Notes: a model not told the origin generated them from the letters alone. A DNA stretch of 64,000 bases from Bacteroidota bacterium (GCA_013288015.1 JABDCR010000007.1:1-64000); one strand, 5' to 3'; positions 30,506 through 39,981 are shown, numbered from the stretch's first letter. Numbers and translations: made by a program.

Positions 30506-32297
30506 ATGAAACAGATTCGTAACTTTTGCATTATTGCACACATTGATCACGGAAAATCAACACTTGCCGATAGATTATTAGAATATACAAATACTATATC
30601 TAAGCGCGATATGCAAGCGCAGGTGCTTGATGACATGGACTTAGAGAAGGAGCGTGGCATAACGATTAAAAGTCATGCCATACAAATGGATTATGAATTA
30701 AACGGACAGAAATATGTCTTTAATTTAATTGATACTCCCGGTCACGTTGATTTTAGTTACGAAGTTTCCCGTTCTATTGCCGCCTGCGAAGGTGCGCTGC
30801 TTATTGTAGACGCCGCACAGGGCATTCAAGCACAAACCATTTCTAATTTATATTTAGCATTAGAGCATGATTTAACCATCATTCCTATCCTTAATAAAAT
30901 AGATTTACCAAGTGCCGAGCCTGAATTGGTAAAAGACCAAATTGTAGATTTATTAGGTTGCAAGCGCGAAGAAATTATGTCGGCATCGGGTAAAACTGGT
31001 ATGGGTGTACACGAAATTTTGGCTGCCATTGTTGATCGTATCCCTTCTCCCAAAGGAGATGAAAATGCGCCACTTCAAGCCTTAATTTTCGATTCGGTTT
31101 TTTAACTCTTTCCGTGGCATTATAGCTTACTTCCGTATTTATAGTGGCTCAATAAAAAAAGGCGATAAAATTAAATTTGTAAACACAGGTTCAGAATATA
31201 ATGCCGATGAAATTGGCGTGTTGCGTTTAAAGCAAGAACCTAGAGATAAAGTGCTGACAGGAGATGTAGGTTATATTATATCAGGTATAAAAGAAGCTCG
31301 CGAAGTAAAAGTGGGTGATACCATTACAACATCAGCTAACCCATGTATAGAAGCCATACAAGGTTTTGAAGATGTAAAACCTATGGTGTTTGCAGGCATT
31401 TACCCGGTTGATACAGAAGATTTTGAAGAACTGCGTTACAGCATGGAAAAACTTCAATTAAACGATGCCTCACTTACCTGGGAGCCTGAAAGCAGTGCTG
31501 CGCTTGGTTTTGGTTTCCGTTGCGGATTTTTAGGAATGCTGCACATGGAAATTATACAGGAGCGATTAGAGCGTGAGTTTAATATGACGGTTATAACCAC
31601 CGTGCCCAATGTGTCATACATTGCTTATTTAACCAATGGTGATGAGGTTATCGTTAACAACCCAAGCGATTTACCTGACCCGGGAAGGATTGATTATATT
31701 GAAGAGCCTTATATTAAAGCGGCTATTATTACTAAGTCTGAATTTATTGGACCTGTAATGAGTTTGTGTATTGAAAAACGCGGACAAATTGTGGGGCAAA
31801 ATTATTTAACGGCCGATAGAGTTGAATTACTTTTTGAAATGCCTTTAGGCGAGATTGTATTTGATTTTTACGACCGTTTAAAATCTATTTCTAAAGGTTA
31901 TGCTTCATTCGATTATCATCGCATCGGCATGCGTACATCTGATTTAGTGAAGCTTGATATTTTATTAAATGCAGAACAGGTAGATGCTTTATCTGCCTTG
32001 ATACACAGAAGCAACGCACATGAATTTGGTAAAAAAATCTGCGAAAAATTAAAAGAATTAATTCCGCGCCAGCAATTCGAAATTCCTATACAGGCTGCCA
32101 TTGGTGCAAAAATTATTGCCCGCGAAACTATACGTGCTATTCGTAAAGACGTTACTGCAAAATGTTACGGTGGTGATATATCGCGTAAGCGTAAATTATT
32201 AGAAAAACAAAAAGAAGGTAAAAAGCGTATGCGTCAGGTTGGTAGTGTAGAAATTCCGCAAAGCGCGTTTATGGCTGTACTTAAATTAAACGATTAA
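30506..32297 (+). CDS. lepA: elongation factor 4 (LepA), reading frame interrupted by a single-nucleotide frameshift at 31098-31103
   Basis: ORF1 (30506-31105) [17 protein letters not shown]...[15 protein letters not shown]...[14 protein letters not shown]2 (+1 frame, to 32297) continues with [19 protein letters not shown]...[17 protein letters not shown]...[28 protein letters not shown]. Removing one T from TTTTTT joins both into ~596 aa. Confidence 0.93.
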
Positions 32298-32330
32298 TAA
32301 AAAATTATAGTTTTACTTTAACTAAAAACT

Positions 32331-33212
32331 ATGGAAAGAATAGAAGTTTTAAAAACCTATAAAATATTTATAGGCGGACAATTTCCTCGCACCGAAAGTG
32401 GACGTTACTATCCCTTGCTTGATAAAAACAAAAAAAACATTGCCAATATGTGTCTGTCATCACGTAAAGATTACCGAAATGCCGTTGTTGCCGCGCGTGG
32501 CGCAGTAGGCGGATGGGGCGGAAAATCAGCTTTTAATCGCTCACAAATTTTATATCGCCTTGCCGAAATGCTGGAAGGGCGCAAAGAACAATTTATTGAA
32601 GAACTAACCAAGCAAGGTTCAACCAAAGTGCAGGCTTTAAAAGAAGTTGAATTAAGCATAGACCGCATTGTTTATTATGCAGGCTGGTGCGATAAATATC
32701 AGCAAATATTGAGTTCAGTAAACCCTGTAGCATCATCTCATTTTAATTTCTCGGTGCCTGAGCCAATGGGCGTTATAGCCGTTGTGGCTGATGAAACAAC
32801 TTCTTTAATCGGGTTAATTTCGGTTATCATTCCGGTTATTGCAGGCGGAAACACCTGCATTGCTTTAGCATCCGAAACAAAACCATTATGTGCTATCACC
32901 TTAGCTGAGTGTCTTGCCACCAGCGATTTACCGGGCGGTGTAGTAAATATACTTACCGGCACAAGTGCCGAATTGCACACACATTTCTCATCCCACATGG
33001 ATGTAAATGCCATTGTTTATTGCCGCGATAGTGCTACCGAGCGTAAAACCATTGACGAAAACTCATCTTTAAACGTAAAACGCTCGTACTACTGGCATAA
33101 AAACTGGACTAACGAAAGCGAGCAAAATCCATACTATATAACTGATTTACAGGAAATTAAAACAACCTGGCACCCGGTTGAAAATATTGGTGTTGGTGGG
33201 GCTAAGTACTAG
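32331..33212 (+). CDS. truncated aldehyde dehydrogenase-fold protein (ALDH16 C-terminal-domain-like), probably non-catalytic
   Basis: YKIFIGGQFPRTESGRYYPL...SRKDYRNAVVAARGAVGGWGGKSAFNRSQILYRLAEMLEGRKEQF; ends at 293 aa without the catalytic Cys region. Confidence 0.8.
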   Translation: MERIEVLKTYKIFIGGQFPRTESGRYYPLLDKNKKNIANMCLSSRKDYRNAVVAARGAVGGWGGKSAFNRSQILYRLAEMLEGRKEQFIEELTKQGSTKVQALKEVELSIDRIVYYAGWCDKYQQILSSVNPVASSHFNFSVPEPMGVIAVVADETTSLIGLISVIIPVIAGGNTCIALASETKPLCAITLAECLATSDLPGGVVNILTGTSAELHTHFSSHMDVNAIVYCRDSATERKTIDENSSLNVKRSYYWHKNWTNESEQNPYYITDLQEIKTTWHPVENIGVGGAKY

Positions 33213-33252
33213 TTATTTGGCATAAAACTGCCAAAAACCTCAATTTTTTAGC

Positions 33253-33280
33253 TTGCATTTCAGGAAATGTGCTATCTTTG
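33253..33280 (+). promoter_or_regulatory. Bacteroidota-type promoter of rpmI
   Basis: TTG (33253) -N17- TATCTTTG (33273-33280), 22 nt before the rpmI start. Confidence 0.6.
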
Positions 33281-33302
33281 CCATCCTTAAAAAAATAGAG
33301 AC

Positions 33303-33503
33303 ATGCCAAAAATGAAAACAAACTCCGGTGCAAAGAAAAGATTTGCATTAACCGGGACCGGTAAGATTAAGCGCAAGCATGCCTTTAAAAGACACATATT
33401 AACCAAAAAAGAAAAAGATCGCAAACGTGGTTTACGTGCAAGTGGTCTTGTTCACAAAACAGACTTAGGAAACGTAAGGTTTCTTTTGGCTATTGGTAAA
33501 TAA
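33303..33503 (+). CDS. rpmI: 50S ribosomal protein L35
   Basis: [36 protein letters not shown]. Confidence 0.98.
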   Translation: MPKMKTNSGAKKRFALTGTGKIKRKHAFKRHILTKKEKDRKRGLRASGLVHKTDLGNVRFLLAIGK

Positions 33504-33531
33504 GTTCTTTCAAAGCAAATTGCACAAAATC

Positions 33532-33605
33532 AAAATCGGTAAAGAATCAATTGTTAAACCCGATTTTCAGTAACAAGATTTACTATAAAATGTAAACACT
33601 GAAAG
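33532..33605 (+). promoter_or_regulatory. structured rpmI-rplT intergenic RNA with two mutually exclusive hairpins
   Basis: Stem 1: AAAATCGG (33532-33539)/CCGATTTT (33560-33567). Stem 2: TTTCAGT (33565-33571)/ACTGAAA (33598-33604) enclosing TTTAC (33579-33583)/GTAAA (33592-33596). The two stems share 33565-33567. Confidence 0.5.
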
Positions 33606-33627
33606 TCTAAAACAAAAAAAAAAGAAA

Positions 33628-33972
33628 ATGCCACGTTCAGTCAATCACGTTGCCAGCAGAGCACGCAGAAAAAAAGTCCTTAAGTTAACCAAAGGTTACT
33701 GGGGCGCTCGTAAAAACATTTGGACTATAGCCAAAAACGTTTGGGAGAAAGGTTTAACTTACGCTTATCGCGATCGTAAAAACAAAAAACGCAGCATGCG
33801 TGCTATGTGGATACAACGTATCAATGCGGCAGCTCGCGAAAACGGTTTAAGCTACTCTCAGTTTATGCACAAAATTCACCAAAAAGATGTGCAATTAAAC
33901 CGTAAAGCTTTAGCAGATTTAGCACTTAATCATCCAGAAGCTTTTAAAGCAGTACTTAATTCAATTAAGTAA
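33628..33972 (+). CDS. rplT: 50S ribosomal protein L20
   Basis: [30 protein letters not shown]...[23 protein letters not shown]. Confidence 0.98.
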   Translation: MPRSVNHVASRARRKKVLKLTKGYWGARKNIWTIAKNVWEKGLTYAYRDRKNKKRSMRAMWIQRINAAARENGLSYSQFMHKIHQKDVQLNRKALADLALNHPEAFKAVLNSIK

Positions 33973-34007
33973 TCTTGTAGTAAATTTAACAGCTATAATA
34001 GTTAAAT

Positions 34008-34040
34008 AAAACCCCGGGCTAGTAAATAGCTTGGGGTTTT
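34008..34040 (+). terminator. intrinsic terminator after rplT
   Basis: AAAACCCCGGGCTA-gtaaa-TAGCTTGGGGTTTT (two G-U pairs) followed by TTT. Confidence 0.85.
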
Positions 34041-34094
34041 TTTATATTTGGTAACTTTAATTTAACATAAGAATGAACTTAATTTAATGTGAGT

Positions 34095-35369
34095 ATGAAA
34101 AAAATAATTACAGTAGCGGCTTCGGCTTTTTTGATTTGCAACACACTGTTTTCTCAAACAGCAGGACAAAAGAAAATTTTATTTGATTGCACCAAGGCAG
34201 AAACTTCGGGCAATGGTGATTGGGTTATTGATGCAGATTTGCATGATTTAAACTGGAGCCCGGGGCCTGTTGTGGGTTCAGGAAACACTCACTCAGACCC
34301 GCAAATTCTTCCAACGCCGTCACAAACAACTATAACATCTTCAACAGCCGAAACCTATTGGGAAGGTGCTTTATCATACTGGGCTATTGATTGTGTAAAT
34401 TATGGTTATTGGGTAGAAACATTGCCTTATAATGGGCATATAACCTATGGTAGTGGCACTAATGCACAAGACTTAAGTAAGTTTGACATATTTGTTGTTG
34501 ATGAACCAAATATACTTTTTACCGCGGCTGAAAAAACAGCCATGATGAATTTTATAAATAATGGCGGAAGCTTATTTATGATATCAGATCATATTACAAG
34601 TGATAGAAACAATGATGGTTATGATTCGCCAATGATATGGAAAGATTTTTTAACCAATAATAGTGTTCAAAATAATGCTTTTGGTTTTGCAATTGAGTAT
34701 CAAAATTTTTCGGATGCAAATTACAATTCTAATGTATCTACTATTTCAAACGATTCGATTACAAGAGGACCTTATGGTAATGTTAGTGAGGTTAAATGGA
34801 GTAATGGAACTTGTTTTACAATGACCCCTTCACAAAACAGCAAAGTAAAAGGACATGTATGGAAAAGTGGTAAAGGGCAAACTGATACTGCTGTTGTTTG
34901 TGTAACTTCTCAATATGGTTGCGGAAAAGTAGCTGCTATTGGAGATAGTTCGCCTCCTGACGACGGAACAGGCAACCCTTCAGCCAGTTTATATACAGGG
35001 TATACTGGTGATGCAAACGGAAATCATCGTCCATGGTTAATGAACATGATGATTTGGTTAGCAGAAGCACCTAATTGTACTACAACAGGTATCAAATCAT
35101 CTGTAACAGAGGGTAATGAGTTAAGCATGTACCCAAACCCGGCAAATGATAAGGTGCAGGTTAATTTTACTAATAGCTCAGAAAAAAATGCCGTTTTAAG
35201 TTTAATAAACATGAATGGTCAGGTAATAAATGCCCCACAAACACACCAAAAAAACAATAATCAAGATGTGTTTGTAGTTGATACTACTCCACTTGCAGCG
35301 GGAATATACTACTGCAAAGCGCAAGTTGACGATAAAATAAACATCAAAAAACTAGTGGTTATAAAATAA
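34095..35369 (+). CDS. secreted protein with GATase1/DUF4350-like N-terminal region and T9SS C-terminal sorting domain (tandem copy 1)
   Basis: Signal peptide; DIFVVDEPNILFTAAEKTAMMNFINNGGSLFMISDH; SMYPNPANDKVQVNF...GIYYCKAQVDDKINIKKLVVIK. Confidence 0.8.
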   Translation: MKKIITVAASAFLICNTLFSQTAGQKKILFDCTKAETSGNGDWVIDADLHDLNWSPGPVVGSGNTHSDPQILPTPSQTTITSSTAETYWEGALSYWAIDCVNYGYWVETLPYNGHITYGSGTNAQDLSKFDIFVVDEPNILFTAAEKTAMMNFINNGGSLFMISDHITSDRNNDGYDSPMIWKDFLTNNSVQNNAFGFAIEYQNFSDANYNSNVSTISNDSITRGPYGNVSEVKWSNGTCFTMTPSQNSKVKGHVWKSGKGQTDTAVVCVTSQYGCGKVAAIGDSSPPDDGTGNPSASLYTGYTGDANGNHRPWLMNMMIWLAEAPNCTTTGIKSSVTEGNELSMYPNPANDKVQVNFTNSSEKNAVLSLINMNGQVINAPQTHQKNNNQDVFVVDTTPLAAGIYYCKAQVDDKINIKKLVVIK

Positions 35370-35416
35370 CCGCTAGTTTTGTTAGCTTTGTACTTAATAT
35401 TTTAGTATAATTGAGT

Positions 35417-36715
35417 ATGAAAAAAACAATTATCGTTGCTTCGGCTTTTTTATTTTGTAATGCACTTATTTCTCAAACAGCAGGACAAAAGAAAATTTTA
35501 TTTGATAACACACATGCCGAAACCGCTGGTAGTGGTGATTGGTGTATAGATTCTGATTTACAGAACATGACTTGGTACGCTGCCGGACAAACAGGTTCTG
35601 GTGGAAGTTATTATCATGCTAACCCACAACAGTATCCAACGCCTACACAAACAGCCGTAACAGCTTCAACGGCTGAAACATATTGGGAGGGTGCTTTATC
35701 GTACATTGGAATTGACTGCGTAAACAAAGGTTATTGGGTAGAATCGTTACCGTACACAGGAGCCATTACTTATGGTGCGGGTAACACACAAGATTTAAGT
35801 CATTACGATATATTTGTAGTTGATGAGCCTAATATTCGTTTTACTCAAGCAGAAATAACTGCCATAACGCATTTTATTGCAAATGGAGGTAGTTTATTTA
35901 TGATATCGGATCATACAGGGAGTGATAGAAATAATGACGGCTGGGATTCTCCTATGATATGGAATGATTTTTTGACGAATAATCCCGTTCAAAATAATGC
36001 TTTTGGTTTTAAATATGAATTACAAAATTTTTCGGACGGAAATGGAACTCAAACAAGTGGGGGCAATCCAAATATATCTGGTGTAGCAACTGATTCTATT
36101 ATAAAAGGGCCATTTGGCAATGTTAGCAGGGTTAAATGGAGTAATGGTACTTGTATGACCATGATTCCTTCTCAAAATGCCAAAGTAAAAGGACATGTAT
36201 GGAAAAATGGTAAAGGGCAAACAGATACGGCTGTTGTATGTGTTACAACTCAATACGGTTGTGGAAAAGTAGCTGCTATTGGCGATAGTTCACCTCCTGA
36301 TGACGGAACGGGTAACACAGCAGGTGGTCAAATTAGTTTATATAATGGTTATACCGGAGATGTTGGTCAAAATCACCGCGATTGGATAATGAACATGATA
36401 ATTTGGCTGGCAGCAGCAGAGCCTGCTTGTACAGCTGGCATTAACTCTATTACCGAGAGTAATGAGTTAAACATGTATCCTAATCCTGCAAATGGCAAAG
36501 TGGAGGTTAATTTTATCAATAATTCAGAAAACAGTGCTGTTTTAAGTTTACTAAACTTAAACGGACAAATTATAAATGCCGCGCAAACACATCAAAAAAG
36601 CAATGATAAAGATGTATTTGTAATTGATACTGCTCCATTAACAGCAGGCATTTATTATTGCAAAGTACAAGCCAATGATAAAATGAGCATTAAAAAATTA
36701 GTAGTTATAAAATAA
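35417..36715 (+). CDS. secreted T9SS protein, tandem paralogue of the preceding gene (copy 2)
   Basis: Collinear with 34095-35369, with long near-identical blocks (TAGQKKILFD, KVKGHVWKxGKGQTDTAVVCVTxQYGCGKVAAIGDSSPPDDGTGN); NMYPNPANGKVEVNF...IKKLVVIK. Confidence 0.8.
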   Translation: MKKTIIVASAFLFCNALISQTAGQKKILFDNTHAETAGSGDWCIDSDLQNMTWYAAGQTGSGGSYYHANPQQYPTPTQTAVTASTAETYWEGALSYIGIDCVNKGYWVESLPYTGAITYGAGNTQDLSHYDIFVVDEPNIRFTQAEITAITHFIANGGSLFMISDHTGSDRNNDGWDSPMIWNDFLTNNPVQNNAFGFKYELQNFSDGNGTQTSGGNPNISGVATDSIIKGPFGNVSRVKWSNGTCMTMIPSQNAKVKGHVWKNGKGQTDTAVVCVTTQYGCGKVAAIGDSSPPDDGTGNTAGGQISLYNGYTGDVGQNHRDWIMNMIIWLAAAEPACTAGINSITESNELNMYPNPANGKVEVNFINNSENSAVLSLLNLNGQIINAAQTHQKSNDKDVFVIDTAPLTAGIYYCKVQANDKMSIKKLVVIK

Positions 36716-36757
36716 CTGCTAATTTAGCTGCAATAACTCACCTCTATTTTCGTTTAA

Positions 36758-37606
36758 TTGCTGATGAAAAAAGTATGCCTTTTGTTTTTATGTTGCCTTG
36801 GCATGTTTTCATCTATTGCCCAAAACAATAGGAAGCAATATTTTTCGCACGATGTTGGCATCCTTTTAGGAGCAAGTTATTACATAGGAGATTTAAATAG
36901 CAAGCATTTTGCTATGTCGCAACCGGCAATTGGTGTTTTTTATCGCTTTAATTATAGCTATCGCGTTGCCTTTAAAGCTGCGTTTAATTATGGAAGCATA
37001 CAGGGCGACGATTCTCAAAGTAGTAACCCCGACCAGTTAGAACGTAATCTTAATTTTAAGACAAACATTATGGAGTTTTCTGTGCGAACCGAATTTAATT
37101 TTTGGGAGTATAGAACCGGACATAAAGATTTTCTTTTTGCACCCTATGTTTTTTTAGGCATTGGAGTTTTTAATTTTAATCCGCAGGCACATTATCAAAA
37201 CCAATGGGTTAGTTTAAGAGATCTTTCAACCGAGGGACAAGGCACACCCTTAGCGCCGGGTACAAAGCAATATCCGTTAACGCAAGTATGTTTGCCCTTT
37301 GGTATAGGGTTTAAGCTAACTTTATCGCAACAAATTGGTCTTGGTATAGAGTGGGGACCCCGCAAAACATTTACCGATTATTTAGATGATGTAAGTGGCA
37401 CTTATGTAGATGCCGGTAAACTTGGCGAATATAAAGGTAGTATGGCTTCGATACTTAGCAATACCAGTAAAAAACCAGGTGCTGTAGCTGATGATACAGG
37501 TAAACTTCGTGGCAATCCAAATACGAAAGATTGGTATTTTTATTATGGATTAGTTATAAGCTTCAAGCTAAAATCTAAACCAAAAGAGTGCAAAGGGGCC
37601 TTTTAA
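36758..37606 (+). CDS. DUF6089-like outer-membrane beta-barrel protein
   Basis: HDVGILLGASYYIGDLNSKHFAMSQPAIGVFYRFNYSYRVAFKAAFNYGSI; LGIEWGPRKTFTDYLDDVSGTYVD. Confidence 0.85.
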   Translation: MLMKKVCLLFLCCLGMFSSIAQNNRKQYFSHDVGILLGASYYIGDLNSKHFAMSQPAIGVFYRFNYSYRVAFKAAFNYGSIQGDDSQSSNPDQLERNLNFKTNIMEFSVRTEFNFWEYRTGHKDFLFAPYVFLGIGVFNFNPQAHYQNQWVSLRDLSTEGQGTPLAPGTKQYPLTQVCLPFGIGFKLTLSQQIGLGIEWGPRKTFTDYLDDVSGTYVDAGKLGEYKGSMASILSNTSKKPGAVADDTGKLRGNPNTKDWYFYYGLVISFKLKSKPKECKGAF

Positions 37607-37635
37607 ATTTTTGCATTTAGTGTACTGTAAACTTT

Positions 37636-38133
37636 ATGCAAAAAATACTCCTCATATCAGATACCCATAGTTATTTAGACCAAAAACTTTTTAAATACAT
37701 AGAAACTGTAGATGAGGTGTGGCATGCAGGCGATATTGGTGATATTGGGGTTTGCCGCGAAATTAAAAAGCTAAAACCCTTAAAAGCTGTGTATGGCAAT
37801 ATTGATGGGCAAGATGCCAGAAAATTGTATCCCGAAAACGCCATTTTTATGTGTGAGCAGGTAAAAGTGTTTATTACTCATATTGGAGGTTACCCCAACA
37901 GATATAACCTAGAGGCAAAAAAAATAATTGAGCTGGAAAAGCCAAACCTCTTTATTTGCGGGCATTCGCACATATTAAAAATAATGTACGATAAAAAGTA
38001 TAATTTACTGCACCTAAACCCCGGAGCTTGCGGAATTCAGGGGTTTCATCAGGTAAAAACCATATTACGGTTTGCCATTGAGGGCTCCGAAATTAAAAAC
38101 ATGGAAATTATTGAATTGGGTAAAAGAGCCTGA
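37636..38133 (+). CDS. metallophosphoesterase, YfcE/MJ0936 family
   Basis: LLISDTHSYLD, WHAGDIGD, YGNIDGQD, FICGHSHILK, LHLNPGACG. Confidence 0.93.
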   Translation: MQKILLISDTHSYLDQKLFKYIETVDEVWHAGDIGDIGVCREIKKLKPLKAVYGNIDGQDARKLYPENAIFMCEQVKVFITHIGGYPNRYNLEAKKIIELEKPNLFICGHSHILKIMYDKKYNLLHLNPGACGIQGFHQVKTILRFAIEGSEIKNMEIIELGKRA

Positions 38134-38261
38134 TTTTGGGCACGAAAAGTTACCAAATCATTAATACTGTTAAAAAAACGCTATTATTAAAAAAATACTT
38201 GACTTATGTACTTAAAATGTCCGACATTTGCAGCGCAAAATAAACGATTAAACCCAAAAAA

Positions 38262-39614
38262 ATGAAGACGAACAACCCGATCCTTGACAACATTATTGAA
38301 ACACAAACTCAAGCTGTTAACAGCTGGGTAGATTCTACTAAAAAAATTCAATCTGCTTTAATGGGCGGAAACATTGCTACAGAAGGACAAAACATCTACA
38401 AAGAGTGGATGGAAAAACAAATGGGCGCATTTAGCGGCATGCAAGCTAACTACTCTAAAATGGATACCAGCAAACCAGAAGAGTTCTTTAAAAACTGGTA
38501 TAACCAACAATTAGCTGAAGTAAAAAAAATGACTGATTTTAACCAGGGCATTTATAGCAGCGTAGCTAATTTCGGTAAATCTCCGGCTGATTATATGACT
38601 AACTACAGTCAAGCTAACCAAGCGTGGACAAAAATTTACAACACTTGGATGGGCACACTTAACTCTACTTACGATACATTTTCAAAAAATATTCCTAGCT
38701 CTTTAAACCAAGATGCTTTCAAAAATATTTTTGAAGGAAGTAAAGTTTATTTAAAACTTCAAGAGTTTTGGCAACCTGCTTTTGCATCTTTTCAAAACGG
38801 AAATTTTACAGCTGATAATTTTAAAAAATTCATGCAGCCTAACGCTTACAAAGAAATTACGGAGCAAATGTTCCAATCTATGTACGGTCAGGCAACATTA
38901 AAAGATGTATTTGATGCCTCTATCAAAAAAATACAAGACTTTTTTGTTAACCAACATAACTTATCAAAAGAGTACGCAAGCACTTTTACCAATATCTCTA
39001 ACGAATATCCTCAGTTAATTTCTGGTGATTTTGCAAAGCTTACTGATATGTACAAACATGCACAAAACGTGTTTGGAAAAAGCTTTGAGCCAATTTTAAA
39101 ATTAGCTCAACCAGGTAAAGAAAAAGAAGCTATCGAAGCAAACATTGCTTTATTAGATAAAATTTCTGAGTACTCTGTAAAACAAGCTCAATTGCAACAA
39201 CACATGTATAGCACTACTCAAAAAGCAATTGAAGAGTCGGCAAAACATGCGTTTGAAAAAATTACGCCTGATACTTTACAACAACAAAGCTTTACTGAAT
39301 TTTATAACGAGTGGTTAAAAACAAACGAAACTTTGTTTACTGAACTTTTTGAATCAGACGATTACTCTAAACTTAAAGGTGAACTTTTAAGCATCTCTAT
39401 GGATGTGAAAAAAGATTTTGAAAAACAATACGAAAGCGTATTTGCTATTTACCCTATTGTTTTTAAAAGCGAAGCTGAAGAGTTATACAAAACTGTTTAC
39501 GAATTAAAAAAACAAGTAAAAGCTCTTGAAACACGTTTAGCTGCTCAAGGCGCTGCTACAATTACTTTTGATGACGAAGACAAAACTTCTAAAACTGCTA
39601 CTAAAAAGAAGTAA
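38262..39614 (+). CDS. PhaE-like (class III PHA synthase subunit E) or phasin-like helical protein
   Basis: Amphipathic all-helical protein with Trp/Tyr-rich N-terminal half and C-terminal coiled coil (ELYKTVYELKKQVKALETRLA) similar to PhaE; no phaC in the window. Confidence 0.5.
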   Translation: MKTNNPILDNIIETQTQAVNSWVDSTKKIQSALMGGNIATEGQNIYKEWMEKQMGAFSGMQANYSKMDTSKPEEFFKNWYNQQLAEVKKMTDFNQGIYSSVANFGKSPADYMTNYSQANQAWTKIYNTWMGTLNSTYDTFSKNIPSSLNQDAFKNIFEGSKVYLKLQEFWQPAFASFQNGNFTADNFKKFMQPNAYKEITEQMFQSMYGQATLKDVFDASIKKIQDFFVNQHNLSKEYASTFTNISNEYPQLISGDFAKLTDMYKHAQNVFGKSFEPILKLAQPGKEKEAIEANIALLDKISEYSVKQAQLQQHMYSTTQKAIEESAKHAFEKITPDTLQQQSFTEFYNEWLKTNETLFTELFESDDYSKLKGELLSISMDVKKDFEKQYESVFAIYPIVFKSEAEELYKTVYELKKQVKALETRLAAQGAATITFDDEDKTSKTATKKK

Positions 39615-39633
39615 TCTTTAATTCTCTAATACT

Positions 39634-39669
39634 AAAAGCTCCTGTTGTGTTTATACAACAGGGGCTTTT
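39634..39669 (+). terminator. intrinsic terminator
   Basis: AAAAGCTCCTGTTGT-gtttat-ACAACAGGGGCTTTT followed by T-run. Confidence 0.88.
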
Positions 39670-39733
39670 TTATTGCACTGCTATGCTTTATTCTTGGTTT
39701 CCTTATCTATTGTTATAAAAGCAATTTGCCTAT

Positions 39734-39848
39734 GTCATTTTGAATAATAGGCTGAAGTAAAGAGAATTTACAGTGTACTGCGGGGTGAAGAGAAGTTTGG
39801 TGTAGAAACCTACTATATAAAGATTTCTCCTTAGGAGGGTTAACATGA
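39734..39848. repeat. possible degenerate copy of the palindromic GTCATTT.../...AAATGAC element
   Basis: Starts GTCATTTTGA and contains AAAGATTTCTCCTTAGGAGG near its right end; much diverged from the copies at 55-57 kb. Confidence 0.3.
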
Positions 39849-39931
39849 TCAGAAGCAACAAGAATCAAGATTGTTTCAAGGCATTTACACACCATTCTTT
39901 ATTCTTAATAGATTACAACAGATCAATAAAA

Positions 39932-39963
39932 AAACCGCCGTATGATAGTTCATACAGCGGTTT
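39932..39963 (-). terminator. intrinsic terminator of the SBBP/T9SS gene
   Basis: AAACCGCcGTATGA-tagt-TCATACaGCGGTTT; on the - strand followed by a T-run. Confidence 0.82.
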
Positions 39964-39981
39964 CAGAAAGTTTAAAGAAGC

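Noticed and set aside
31218-32297. ORF 31218-32297 as a separate gene from 30506-31105
   Set aside because: Both halves are contiguous LepA sequence offset by one nucleotide at a T6 run; treated as one frameshifted lepA.
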